A model generated the notes under the pieces. It was not told where the DNA came from and did not search any database. It saw only the letters and a list, made by a program, of their open reading frames with translations. A DNA stretch of 64,000 nucleotides from Sphingomonas sp. CCH21-G11 (lineage in GTDB: Bacteria; Pseudomonadota; Alphaproteobacteria; Sphingomonadales; Sphingomonadaceae). Shown in pieces: positions 7,721 through 16,612 of this stretch. The stretch is taken from the NCBI RefSeq assembly GCF_001555965.1, contig NZ_LSHX01000029.1, forward strand, positions 147,456 to 211,455. The letters run 5' to 3'. Positions within the stretch are counted from its first letter, which is position 1. Each line of letters starts with the position of its first letter. The translations under genes and the position numbers were made by a program.

Positions 7721-10700
7721 CCCGCAACCTCGGCATCGGGCTGGCCCGCGATCAGTGCGTTGATCCAGGCGAGGCAAAGGTCGCGGCTGCGATAGCTGCC
7801 CCATTTTGCCGCCTCTTCGCGTTCCACGATGGGGAAGGTCGAATAGATGTAGCGGATGTCGTCGCGGCTTTGCGCGGGGTCGGCTGGATCGAACACGCCG
7901 TAGAGGATGAAATAGAGCGCATCGAGCTTGGCGCGCAGCCGCAGCCGCCGATCCTCATCCCAGATGAAGGGCGGCAGCACGTCGCCGTTCGCATCGACAT
8001 GCCCCATGTCGCGCGCGAAGGCAGCGAGGTCGTGCGCGGTGTAGCTCAGTTCCAGCACCGCCGCGCGGACGATGTCGGCGGCGGTCTTGGAGCCGAAGGT
8101 TCGGGCATAAGCGGCGGGCGGGATGACCGGGAGTTGCTCGACCAGATACCAGGCGAGATGATTGCCGTGGACCTTCTGGCGCGCGAGATAATCGAGCACG
8201 ACGCTATTCAGGTTGGCAAGCACCAACGGCGCAGCCTCGGCGTAGCTTTTGGCGCTCGCGCCCTTCGTCGGAAACAGGACAGGCAGCGTATGCCCAGCGC
8301 CGAAGCGCGGGATGATCGCCGTGATCGTCGTTCGGGCGTTGGTGACGGACGTTACGTCCTTGAGCGACAGGCACCAATCGGTCGGGGTATCCCAGCCGGT
8401 ATCGCTGGCCTTTACCCAATAGCGTGGCGTCGGCTGACGGGCCGGATCGCGGTGATCATCTTCCGTCAGGTCAGCGCCCTGTCCCGACCGGAATACATTG
8501 GCCTCAGCCAGCACAATATCCGATGCGCGATGATCGAAGGCCTGAACCATCTTGCCTTCATAGAGCGGCACCCATTTCCCATCGGCTGACTCGAACCGAT
8601 TGCCGCCCACCGGCCAGGCGCTTTCATCGCCTTCCAGTTCAGCGCGCGTACGAAACTTCCCGCTGTCGTTAGCCATGTCGAGCATTCGGACATAGCGCAG
8701 CGGCCATAGCGGGTGACTATCGCCATCGGAACGATCCGCCCACACCGGCAGGCGCGCGTAGATGCCCGACGTAATTTCCTTGTCCCGGCGCGATCGGAAG
8801 ATCGGGGCTGTGCCGCTGTTTGGATTTATGCGCGCGATTTCTTCAGCGGTGATCGGAAAGACGCGATCGGGGTCGGCGATTTCGGCGAGGTCGCGGATGA
8901 AGAAGCCGTAGGATGCGCCGTCGAAATGGCGATCGACGCCGCCCGCGATGTAGGCGCAGAATTTGAATCGATAATAGACATCGGGGAAAAACAGGCTGCC
9001 GTCATATCGCTTGTTGAAGAAGTCGATGACCCGATGGACCTGCTTGTCGCCGGTCACCTTGCGGAAGAATGGAGCCGAGCTTTGATCGGAGGCGATGCCC
9101 GACGGGATCAGCAGGCCGACCATGCCGCCGGGCTTCACCAGCGCATGGCCGCGTTCGACGAACAGCGAATTCAAATTGGTGTCGCCACCCGACAGCAGCG
9201 GATAATGCCCGGACTTGCGGGCCATCCGCGCTGTGTCGATTGCGCGCTGTTCGGCGTGGCTGAAATCATCCCAGAGCGGATCGCCATCGGTCTTCAGCCT
9301 GGCGATCATCCGCGCCCGGTCCGATGCGCGCTGCGCCAGCGCGATCTCAGGCCGCCGCGCCGCAAACCATTCGACCTGTTGCAGCTTGATCCGGTCCCAG
9401 GGCGGATTGCCGACGACAGCATCGAACCCGCCTTCACGGCCCTTGCTCGCCCAATTGTCCCACACGCCGGGAAACGCGATCTGCCAGTTGAGGAAGCGCT
9501 CTTCGCCGATCAGCGCGCGGGCACGTTCCCAGATCGCGGTGAAGGCGGCGACTTCCTCCGGCTTCGCGCTGCCCTCTGCCGGGGCCTTGCGTCCGCGCGC
9601 GATCGGCATCGGGTCGCCGAAGCGCCCGTCGAGCCACAGCCGCACCAGCGGCCGCTGATCACGCGGCAAGTTGAGCCAGTCGAGCGCGTGGATGAAGCTG
9701 ACGAACCCGTCGAGCTCGCCGGTCATCAGCTCGACATCATCATACATCGCCGCCGAACGATGCGCCTCGGCGATCTCGACATCGGTCAGCGCCTCGATCG
9801 TCTTCATGGCTTCCGCCGATCGCTGGGCATTGCGCAGCGCGTCGATGTAGAACAGCTCGCCGCCCTCACCCGCCTTGTCGATCGCGTCGCGCACCCACAG
9901 CCCGAACAGGCTGTCGCCGCTGCGCAGGTGATGATCGATGAACGACAGCGGCGCGCCAACCGTGAAGGTGTGCAGCCACAGCGCGACCTTGGCGAGCTCG
10001 ACCGCCATCGGGTTCTTGTCGACGCCGTAAACGCAGCGCTTCAGCACCATGCGGCGGACGATGTGGCGATCGTCGAGCTGTTCGGGATCGATCGTCCAAT
10101 TCGCCGCGCGCGCATTGCGCTGAATCGTGGCGCGAATGTCCTCGATCTTGTCGGCAAGCGGAGAGGTGTAGTGCAGATCGGTGCCAAGCACCGCGACTTC
10201 GGCCATCGCGTCGAGCACATGATCCGCCAGCGTATCGACCAGGCTGACGAGGAAATGGCCCGAGCCCATCGCAGGGTCGCACACCCGCAGCGACAGGATG
10301 GCATTGGCCGGGTCGGCATCGCGCAAGGTACGCCGCTGATAGTCTTCGGCATCCTTGGGATCGAGCTTGCCTAGCGCTGTACGGAACGCATCCAGACGTT
10401 CGGTGATGAGCGGTTCGAGCGTTTCGTCGAGGATCAGGCCGACGAGTTCGTCGGGCGTGTAATAGCTGCCGCTGTTCTTGCGTGCGAACAGGTTCGGCCG
10501 GACGGTGAGCACGCCATTCTCGTCGCGGATCAGCTCGAACTCGAGCAGCCGTTCGTAGATTGACCCGAGCTGTTGAACCGACAGATCGCGGTAGTTGATA
10601 TAGCGCCGCTCGCCCGACGAGCGCTCGTAGGACAGCGCATCGAGTGCCGGGGCCATGACGCTGTCGGGCACGCGCGCGGCGCTGAGCAACGGCGTACCGG

Positions 10701-11928
10701 CAGTCGCAAACAGCCCGCCATTGTAGGGCGGGATGCCGACCGATCCGTCGCCCTGGTCGATGATCCGCGACAGATCGGCGACGTGGCTCCAGATGCGCGC
10801 GGCGGACGACGAAAACGCATCACCACTGGTGATCCGCCGACCGACATCCAGCCGCAGCGGGCGGAGCGCATAATCGTCGTAGCGCGGGTCATTGACCGGC
10901 AGCAGGTCGCGATCCTCGGCATAAAGCAGGAACAGCAGCCGATAGAGCAGCACCAGCGCGGCATCGCGCACGTCGCCCAGTGGCGCATCCGGCGCGCTGT
11001 CCGCGATCGCGGTGGCAAGGCTGGGGAAAACGATATCGAACACCAGCTTGGACAGGCTGGCGGCGACGCGCTCTTCGTAAAAGGCTGCTTCGGCACGAGC
11101 GCGGTCGTGGAACGAGCGTTGGTCTGCGCCGTCGCGCAGGAACGCCTCGCGCCCGAACATGACCGCGAAAACACGCAGCCAATGGTCGCGCGTCGCTGCA
11201 TCGGCGAACAGATCGTCGCCGCCCAGCCCAAGCACGCGACCCAGATCGATTTCCAGAAATTCTTCCGAAATCGACCGCGCGCCCGCCCAGTAAAGCCGCC
11301 AGCGCGTGCCGTTGGTGAGGATGCCCCAGCGCAGCGCGCCGCCCGTCAGGTCGTCAATCCGGCGCAGATAGCGCAGCATCTGGGTTGATGGCGCGGTGGT
11401 TTCATCGCGGCCGGATGCACGGTCGAGCGGGCGCGCCCAACGCTTGCTTTCGACGACCGCGAGGCCGTGCGCATAGCGCCGCCATTGGTCGCTGAGCGCG
11501 TTGGCCGCCGCCTTTGCCGCGGCGTCGGCGAACAGCAAACCATCGGGCACGTCATCGCGCCCCGTGACAGTCAGATTCTGCTGACGAAGTGATTCCGACC
11601 AGCCCAGCGCTGCCAGCACCGGCCAGATGAAATCGTCCTCGGTCTGGCTTTCGTTCGTGCGCTGGTTCTGCGGAAACGCCGCGGCGATCTCATTGAACCG
11701 CGCGCGCAATCCGGCCACGTCGACGGCGCGATACGCAGCGGTAGCCGTGATCGCTTCGACGAGATAATCGGTGGTGAACAGCGCACCGGAAATGAACAAC
11801 CCAGAATCAGTCAGATGCGCCCCCTCCGTGTCGTGGAGAGTAGCGAGGCGCACCGCTTCTGGCAAAGTCCAGTGCCACGAAAACCATTCTCGTAGGATAT
11901 CGCTTTCCCTGCCGTCCAAGCGCGCCAT
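7717..11928 (-). CDS. Large Eco57I/type IIG-like DNA adenine methyltransferase with N-terminal nuclease domain
   Basis: A 1403-residue cytoplasmic protein. The N-terminal part has a PD-(D/E)XK signature: VPDGLLF with Asp129 and VVESKRW with Glu160/Lys162. The gamma-type N6-adenine methyltransferase core follows, with motif I DPAMGSGHFL from Asp551 and motif IV NPPWD from Asn841. A long C-terminal region (GDTNLNSLFVERG, then HGNHLAWYLVEQLPVIPP) resembles the target-recognition part of type IIG/Eco57I enzymes. It is first in a tight operon with a GIY-YIG protein and an HTH/PD-(D/E)XK protein, so the cassette likely modifies host DNA and cleaves foreign DNA. Methylation and cleavage in one chain is usual for type IIG; two extra nuclease partners are not. 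A helicase gene, as in type I or ISP systems, is not present. Confidence 0.85.
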   Translation of the reverse strand: MARLDGRESDILREWFSWHWTLPEAVRLATLHDTEGAHLTDSGLFISGALFTTDYLVEAITATAAYRAVDVAGLRARFNEIAAAFPQNQRTNESQTEDDFIWPVLAALGWSESLRQQNLTVTGRDDVPDGLLFADAAAKAAANALSDQWRRYAHGLAVVESKRWARPLDRASGRDETTAPSTQMLRYLRRIDDLTGGALRWGILTNGTRWRLYWAGARSISEEFLEIDLGRVLGLGGDDLFADAATRDHWLRVFAVMFGREAFLRDGADQRSFHDRARAEAAFYEERVAASLSKLVFDIVFPSLATAIADSAPDAPLGDVRDAALVLLYRLLFLLYAEDRDLLPVNDPRYDDYALRPLRLDVGRRITSGDAFSSSAARIWSHVADLSRIIDQGDGSVGIPPYNGGLFATAGTPLLSAARVPDSVMAPALDALSYERSSGERRYINYRDLSVQQLGSIYERLLEFELIRDENGVLTVRPNLFARKNSGSYYTPDELVGLILDETLEPLITERLDAFRTALGKLDPKDAEDYQRRTLRDADPANAILSLRVCDPAMGSGHFLVSLVDTLADHVLDAMAEVAVLGTDLHYTSPLADKIEDIRATIQRNARAANWTIDPEQLDDRHIVRRMVLKRCVYGVDKNPMAVELAKVALWLHTFTVGAPLSFIDHHLRSGDSLFGLWVRDAIDKAGEGGELFYIDALRNAQRSAEAMKTIEALTDVEIAEAHRSAAMYDDVELMTGELDGFVSFIHALDWLNLPRDQRPLVRLWLDGRFGDPMPIARGRKAPAEGSAKPEEVAAFTAIWERARALIGEERFLNWQIAFPGVWDNWASKGREGGFDAVVGNPPWDRIKLQQVEWFAARRPEIALAQRASDRARMIARLKTDGDPLWDDFSHAEQRAIDTARMARKSGHYPLLSGGDTNLNSLFVERGHALVKPGGMVGLLIPSGIASDQSSAPFFRKVTGDKQVHRVIDFFNKRYDGSLFFPDVYYRFKFCAYIAGGVDRHFDGASYGFFIRDLAEIADPDRVFPITAEEIARINPNSGTAPIFRSRRDKEITSGIYARLPVWADRSDGDSHPLWPLRYVRMLDMANDSGKFRTRAELEGDESAWPVGGNRFESADGKWVPLYEGKMVQAFDHRASDIVLAEANVFRSGQGADLTEDDHRDPARQPTPRYWVKASDTGWDTPTDWCLSLKDVTSVTNARTTITAIIPRFGAGHTLPVLFPTKGASAKSYAEAAPLVLANLNSVVLDYLARQKVHGNHLAWYLVEQLPVIPPAAYARTFGSKTAADIVRAAVLELSYTAHDLAAFARDMGHVDANGDVLPPFIWDEDRRLRLRAKLDALYFILYGVFDPADPAQSRDDIRYIYSTFPIVEREEAAKWGSYRSRDLCLAWINALIAGQPDAEVAG

Positions 11929-12276
11929 CGGAAAGGAAACGAGGAGTTGGCCGGGAAGGGAAAGGGGAGAGATTTATGAGGGCAAGATAAATGCCAGGGC
12001 ACTTCCGCCTCCCAAGCTCTTGATACAGCTTGGTTTTCGCCGTGCTACCCCGTCGGCCAGCGTGCCGCGTGAAGCATATTTCTGAGTGATTTCAATGCTC
12101 TTTGTGGCACCATGCCGCCTTGCTGAGCGGCATTTGCTCTATGTATGTGCTGTTGCGACTTACATGTTCGCCATGGTGGAGATCGCGATCATCAACAAAA
12201 CATCGGCCTCTGAACCGCACTCGCTGGCGGCAATCGCGAAGCGTGTGCGTCCTGACGACCTTCAGCAAAAGGCAGC
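11929..12276. other. Intergenic region, promoter side of the restriction-like operon
   Basis: About 350 bases between the divergently transcribed methyltransferase and the next plus-strand genes. Small open frames on the plus strand (from 12086 and 12102) have no family resemblance and no ribosome site, so I do not call them. The stretch should contain the methyltransferase promoter; I did not find a convincing regulator-binding palindrome. Confidence 0.4.
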
Positions 12277-12495
12277 ATGGATGGAACGCCGCTCGCTACT
12301 TTCTTTGCAGAGCGTATAAATAGCCGAGAGATTTGCCCGCATTCTATTGAAACCTTGATCGATGTGGTTCGGTCGGTTTCGCTGCTGGCAGTGCATCGCG
12401 ACCGGTTTGACTCGCCGCAGCGGTTTCAAGCCGCCGCAGCGACGCTGATCGACGCGGTATCTCAAGGCCTGACTAGACGTGAGGCACATTCATGA
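12277..12495 (+). pseudogene. Possible C-terminal fragment of a TetR-type regulator
   Basis: A 72-residue frame (FFAERINSREICPHSI, then TLIDAVSQGLTRR) with the helical character and closing pattern of a TetR ligand-binding domain C-terminus. No HTH domain precedes it. It overlaps the next gene by ATGA, the spacing of a real operon, so it may be the surviving end of a regulator once paired with the DUF6653 gene. It could also be a genuine small helical protein; similarity is weak. Confidence 0.35.
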
Positions 12496-13028
12496 CCGCC
12501 GAAAGCCGTGTTGCTCGCGCCTTCGGGTTAGATGAAGTGGGCTGGGCTCGCCACGCCAATCCGTGGAGCGGGTGGACCCGGTTCACGACCTGCCTACCGC
12601 TGCTCGTGCTCGCCATCTGGAGTCGCGTCTGGTTGGGCTGGTGGTCGCTTGCGCCCACTCTTCTGGCGCTGCTTTGGATATGGCTGAACCCACGCGCATT
12701 CGGTCCCGTTCGTGACGATCGCTATTGGATCGCCAAGGGCGTTTTCGGCGAACGGTTATGGTCAAACAGGCATCGTGTCGCGGTACCGAACCGCCACAAG
12801 GTCATGCCAAATGGGCTCAATATCGCATCTCTGATGGGGTTTCCCTTCGTGGTTTGGGGTCTCGTCACGCTCGATCTCTGGCCAACGGTTTTCGGCATAG
12901 CCGTGATTACGGTCGGAAAGCTCTGGTACATTGATCGCATGGCCATCCTCTACGAAGACATGATCAGCAGTCATCCGGAGCTCCGCTATCGGCCACCCCA
13001 ATCATGTGCGGTATCGACCGGGCGGTGA
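12492..13028 (+). CDS. DUF6653 family membrane protein
   Basis: A 178-residue integral membrane protein. The opening RAFGLDEVGWARHANPWSGW is the characteristic start of the DUF6653 family. Two hydrophobic pairs follow: LPLLVLAIWSRVWLGWWSLA with the next segment, and LMGFPFVVWGLVTL with TVFGIAVITVGKLWY. A short Trp/Arg-rich polar stretch lies between. The function of the family is unknown. The gene overlaps the preceding small frame by four bases. The last 25 residues after SSHPELRYRPP look like read-through into less conserved sequence, but the length is close to the family's. Confidence 0.75.
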   Translation: MTAESRVARAFGLDEVGWARHANPWSGWTRFTTCLPLLVLAIWSRVWLGWWSLAPTLLALLWIWLNPRAFGPVRDDRYWIAKGVFGERLWSNRHRVAVPNRHKVMPNGLNIASLMGFPFVVWGLVTLDLWPTVFGIAVITVGKLWYIDRMAILYEDMISSHPELRYRPPQSCAVSTGR

Positions 13029-13536
13029 CAGCTTCTGGAAGCGAGCAAGATCGTTGCGAACCGCATTTTAGGGTCAAGAGCCGCCGTTTGTGTCGATCCA
13101 AGGCTGAGAGGCGGCAATGCGCCCTCATCTCGGTCATTGCGGCTCGCCCGCTCACTGCCTGGAAGCGGATATAGTTGCCTTTCACCAAGGGGACGGGGTT
13201 TGGGACATTCTGGCTGTCCAATAGCAACTTCGACGACGGCGGGTTGCGCCAAGAGCCGACAATTCTTGATTATCGACAGGGATCGCCAGAAAGCTTCGGA
13301 TGATTTTTCGATGACTCCAGGGTCGTGAAAAGCTGTCTGCGTACGGCGGACATTATTGTGTTTGAAGCGCGCCGCTCTTGAACTGGCGTGCTGTTGAGCC
13401 TCCTAGGCAATGCGATTGACTCGACCGTCTAGACGCATTCAGCTCTCGTAGGTCGCGCCGCACGAGCAGCCTTGGGGCGGATCTGCCTCGAGCGCCAGGC
13501 CTTGATTCTTGATCGAAACATAAACATAATCCCTAG
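13029..13536. other. Intergenic region without recognised genes
   Basis: About 510 bases. No frame on either strand resembles a known family. The segment just before 13537 (TTGATCGAAACATAAAC) is AT-rich, carries a partial TGATCGA half-site like those downstream of the TetR gene, and is the likely promoter of that gene. The rest may be decayed coding sequence. Confidence 0.4.
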
Positions 13537-14115
13537 ATGGCAAGAACCCGCGAATTTGATCTCACCGCTGCGCTCGATCAGGCGATGCGCGTTTTCTGGC
13601 GCAAGGGATATGCGGCAACCTCGATGTCCGACATCTACGCCGCTACGGGCCTCAAGCCGGGCAGCATTTACGCCGCGTTTCGTGACAAGGAAGGCCTGTT
13701 CCAGCAGGTGTTCGAACATTACGCGAGCTTCTTCCGGACCACCCTTCCGACGGACACCGAGGGTCTGGCGGCGATTCGCGCCTGGATCACGCTCCAGGCC
13801 AAGCTCGCCTCGGACGATTCCGACCGCGCGGGCTGCCTGATCATCAACACCGTGGCCGAACGCGAGGTCCATTCCGCAGCCACACAGGCGCTAGCTCGAG
13901 GGCGGATGCGCGAGATCCGCGACTTTTTCGTCCGTAATCTGATGATCGCCGCGACGGCGGATGATCTGCCGCCGGAAACCGACCTCGATCTGCGCGCTGA
14001 TGCTCTGGTCGGCGCGGTCGTGAGCATCATGACCCTGGGGCGCGCCGGGGCGGATGCGTCCACCATCAAGCATGTTGCAAAGGCAGCGCTGGAGCCCTTC
14101 GCATTCGAAAAATGA
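13537..14115 (+). CDS. TetR/AcrR family transcriptional regulator
   Basis: A 192-residue repressor with an N-terminal TetR helix-turn-helix: FDLTAALDQAMRVFWRKGY, TSMSDIYAATGLKPGSIYAAF and DKEGLFQQV. The ligand-binding domain contains a cysteine in DRAGCLIINTVAE, a pattern common in AcuR/NemR-like members that sense electrophiles; this functional inference is loose. Two palindromes of the TGATCGATCG type begin at its stop codon, between it and the SDR/AKR/Ohr genes, so it most likely represses that downstream cassette and perhaps itself through the partial half-site in its own promoter. Confidence 0.9.
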   Translation: MARTREFDLTAALDQAMRVFWRKGYAATSMSDIYAATGLKPGSIYAAFRDKEGLFQQVFEHYASFFRTTLPTDTEGLAAIRAWITLQAKLASDDSDRAGCLIINTVAEREVHSAATQALARGRMREIRDFFVRNLMIAATADDLPPETDLDLRADALVGAVVSIMTLGRAGADASTIKHVAKAALEPFAFEK

Positions 14116-14150
14116 TCGATCGTTCATTTTATATATTGATCGATCGATCC
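14111..14150. promoter_or_regulatory. Tandem TetR-type operators
   Basis: AATGATCGATCGTTCATT at 14111-14128 is an 18-bp palindrome with 16 of 18 positions symmetrical. A second copy, TTGATCGATCGATCC, lies at 14136-14150, about two helical turns away. An AT-rich stretch (TTTTATATA) separates them. They straddle the promoter of the SDR gene directly behind a TetR gene, so repression by that protein is the simplest reading. Confidence 0.6.
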
Positions 14151-14207
14151 TGAATACCTAGATGGGCGAGGCGGCGATGGGCCGCCTCGCTTGCGAAGGA
14201 AATCATC

Positions 14208-14914
14208 ATGCACGGGCAGAACGTCGTCGTGATCGGCGGCAGCAAGGGCATCGGGCTGGAAGTCGCCCGTCAGGCACTGGCGCGCGGTGCGCGCGTCACC
14301 ATTGCGGCCCGCGGGGGGAAGCGGCGCTTGCGGCCGCCGCCGCAGCCATACCCGGACTCGAAACCGCCGTTGTCGACGCCGCGGACGCCGCCTCGGTCCG
14401 CGCCCTGTTCGCGCGCTTCGACACGGTCGATCACGTCTATCATTCGGCCGGCACCTTTGTCGGCGGCCCTGCAAGCGGTGACGTCGCCGCCTATCGAGCC
14501 GCGATCGAGCCGCGCATCTTTGGCATCGCGCATCTCGTCGCGGCGACCGAGGGCAAGATTCCGGCTGGTGGCTCGATCACCCTGACGGGCGGCGTGTCTA
14601 CCGACCGTCCGGCCAAGGGCGCGTGGATCACCAATGTCGGTACAGCCGCTGCCGAGCAGAGCGCCCGCGCATTGGCCCTTGATCTAGCCCCTGTGCGGGT
14701 AAATGCGGTCGCCCCCGGCTGGACCGACACGCCGATGTGGGAAGGCCTGTTGGGCGAGGATCGCCACGCCGCCTTTGCCGATGTCGCCGCCACGCTGCCG
14801 GTGGGCCATATCGCCGCCGCGGCCGATGTCGCCGGTGCGGTGCTGTTCCTGATGAACAACTGCTCGGTCACCGGCGAGATCGTCCATGTCGATGGCGGCC
14901 ACCGGCTGATCTGA
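14208..14914 (+). pseudogene. SDR-family oxidoreductase with a frameshift in a G-run
   Basis: The N-terminus, from ATG 14208, encodes the Rossmann start VVVIGGSKGIGLEVARQAL with the TGxxxGIG-type glycine motif. After TIAAR the protein continues only in another frame: EAALAAAAAAIPGLETAVVDAAD, then the rest of an SDR with the HSAG segment and the C-terminal DGGHRLI. The switch occurs at the G6 run at 14311-14316; one additional G (or two fewer) restores a single frame of about 235 residues. The classical YxxxK is not obvious; the corresponding region reads WITNVGTAAAEQSARAL, as in a group of atypical SDRs. It may be a recent null mutation or a homopolymer sequencing error. Confidence 0.75.
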
Positions 14915-14947
14915 CGCTGAATCGCATCAACGCTGAGGATGATGAAC

Positions 14948-16000
14948 ATGCGTTACCGTTTGCTTGGTCGCACCGGCCTTTATGTCTCCGAGCTTGCGCT
15001 TGGGACGATGACCTTTGGTGGCGGGGATTTCTGGCGCTCCATGGGGGAGCTCAATGTCGCGGCCGCCATGCCCATTCTGCGCGATGCGTTCGATGCGGGG
15101 ATCAATCTGATCGATACCGCCGATGTCTATGCCCATGGCCGCTCGGAGGAAATTCTGGGCCAGGCGATCCGTCAGCTTGGCCTGCCGCGCGACGAGCTGA
15201 TCCTTGCGACCAAGGCCTATGAGCGGGTCGGCCCCGGCCCCAATGCCGGGGGCTCCACCCGCCGCCATCTGATGTGGAGCGTGGATCAGAGCCTCAGGCG
15301 GTTGCAGGTCGATCACATCGATCTGTTCCAGCTGCACGGGGTCGATCCGGTCACCCCGCCCGAGGAAATTGTCGACGGGCTGGCGGCGCTGGTCCGGTCG
15401 GGCAAGGTGCGCCATATCGGCCTGTGCAATCATCCCGGCTGGCAGGCCGAGCGCCTGATCGGCATTGCCGCGCGCACCCATGCACCGGCGCTTGCCGCCA
15501 ATCAGGTCTATTATTCGCTGGCCGGCCGCGATGCCGAGCGCGAGGTGCTGCCACAGGCCGAGGCTGCCGGGCTCGGCATCCTGGTATGGAGTCCGCTCGC
15601 GGGCGGGCTGCTGTCAGGCAAGTTCGATCCGCTCGCGCCCGAAACAGGCCCGGCGGATGCGCGGCGCACGGCTTTCGACTTTCCGCCGGTCGATCGCACC
15701 CGCGCTGCCGCGGTGATCGCTGCCGCCCGCCCGATCGCGGCGGCGCACGGAGCCAGCATCGCGCAGGCTGCGCTCGCGTGGTTGCTCACGCGCCCTGCCG
15801 TCACCAGCGTCATCATCGGTGCCAAGCAGCTCCCACAGCTGGGTGACAATCTGGGCGCGGTCGAACTCGCGCGCGCTTTGACCGCAGAAGATATCGCGGC
15901 GCTCGATCAGGCATCGCAGCTGCCGGGCGAATACCCCGGCTGGATGGTCTCCTATCAGGCCGCAGGCCGCGCTCCGGGCGGCAAACGACCGCCAGCCTGA
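14948..16000 (+). CDS. Aldo/keto reductase
   Basis: An NAD(P)H-dependent oxidoreductase of about 350 residues with a TIM-barrel fold. The family signatures are RLLGRTGLYVSELALGTMTFG at the start, FDAGINLIDTADVY with the catalytic Asp and Tyr, the Lys in LATKAYERVG, the His in DLFQLHGVDP, and SVIIGAKQLPQL near the cofactor-binding end. I prefer the ATG at 14948 because the GAGG at 14934-14937 is too close to the ATGs at 14939 and 14942. It follows the SDR gene by about 30 bases and precedes an Ohr gene, giving a carbonyl/peroxide detoxification set under the TetR regulator. Confidence 0.9.
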   Translation: MRYRLLGRTGLYVSELALGTMTFGGGDFWRSMGELNVAAAMPILRDAFDAGINLIDTADVYAHGRSEEILGQAIRQLGLPRDELILATKAYERVGPGPNAGGSTRRHLMWSVDQSLRRLQVDHIDLFQLHGVDPVTPPEEIVDGLAALVRSGKVRHIGLCNHPGWQAERLIGIAARTHAPALAANQVYYSLAGRDAEREVLPQAEAAGLGILVWSPLAGGLLSGKFDPLAPETGPADARRTAFDFPPVDRTRAAAVIAAARPIAAAHGASIAQAALAWLLTRPAVTSVIIGAKQLPQLGDNLGAVELARALTAEDIAALDQASQLPGEYPGWMVSYQAAGRAPGGKRPPA

Positions 16001-16088
16001 GGTCCGCTCGCCCTTTTTCCATTTCGGTGCGCGTCCGCTCCCGCACGTGCCGACTGTCCCCGAGGGAGCGCCCCCAAGGAGAACCCCC

Positions 16089-16508
16089 GTGAAAGATCTC
16101 TACGTCGCCCAAGTCAGCATCACCCACGGCCGCGACGGCGCGGCACGCTCCGCCGACGGCAATCTCGACGTCAAGCTGGCGTTCCCCAAGGAATTGGGCG
16201 GCAATGGCGCGGGCACCAATCCCGAACAGCTTTTTGCCGCGGGCTTTTCGGCCTGCTTCGCCAGCGCCATCCGCTTCGCCGCCGGGCAGATGAAGCTCGA
16301 TGCCGGCGAGGTGAGCATCGACACCGCCGTCACGCTGTTCGTGCGCGAGGATGGCCGCTATGGCCTGCGCGCCGACTTTGATGTCAGTGTTCCAGGCCTT
16401 TCCGGCACGGATCGCGACGCGGTAATCGCCGAAGCCAAGCGAATCTGCGCTTACACCAACGCCACATCGGGCAATGTCGAGACGCGCTTCACCATCAAGG
16501 ATGCGTGA
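16089..16508 (+). CDS. Organic hydroperoxide resistance protein, OsmC/Ohr family
   Basis: A thiol peroxidase of 139 residues that reduces organic hydroperoxides in the cytoplasm. It shows the Ohr pattern: an early VSITHGRDG strand, NPEQLFAAGFSACFASAI with the first redox cysteine, and ICAYTNAT with the second. The longer reading from 16047 lacks a ribosome site; AAGGAG followed by GTG at 16089 gives the normal Ohr length. It is the last gene of the TetR-linked reductase cassette. Confidence 0.9.
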   Translation: MKDLYVAQVSITHGRDGAARSADGNLDVKLAFPKELGGNGAGTNPEQLFAAGFSACFASAIRFAAGQMKLDAGEVSIDTAVTLFVREDGRYGLRADFDVSVPGLSGTDRDAVIAEAKRICAYTNATSGNVETRFTIKDA

Positions 16509-16612
16509 CGCGATCCTGTCATTGATCTTCAAATATCGCTAGTTACTGCCAGTCGGCGCGCGCAGGGCGTCCCGCACCGCCGGCTGGCAGCGCCTTACAG
16601 ACGAGGTTTCCG

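Noticed and set aside
8713..10374. Long plus-strand open frame (553 codons) opposite the methyltransferase gene
   Set aside because: Its sequence is the GC-rich shadow of the methyltransferase (Arg/Ala/Asp-rich, no motifs), and the minus-strand gene has all the family motifs.
12086..12319. Small gene upstream of DUF6653
   Set aside because: No ribosome site, no family resemblance and an overlapping alternative frame of equal length; probably chance.
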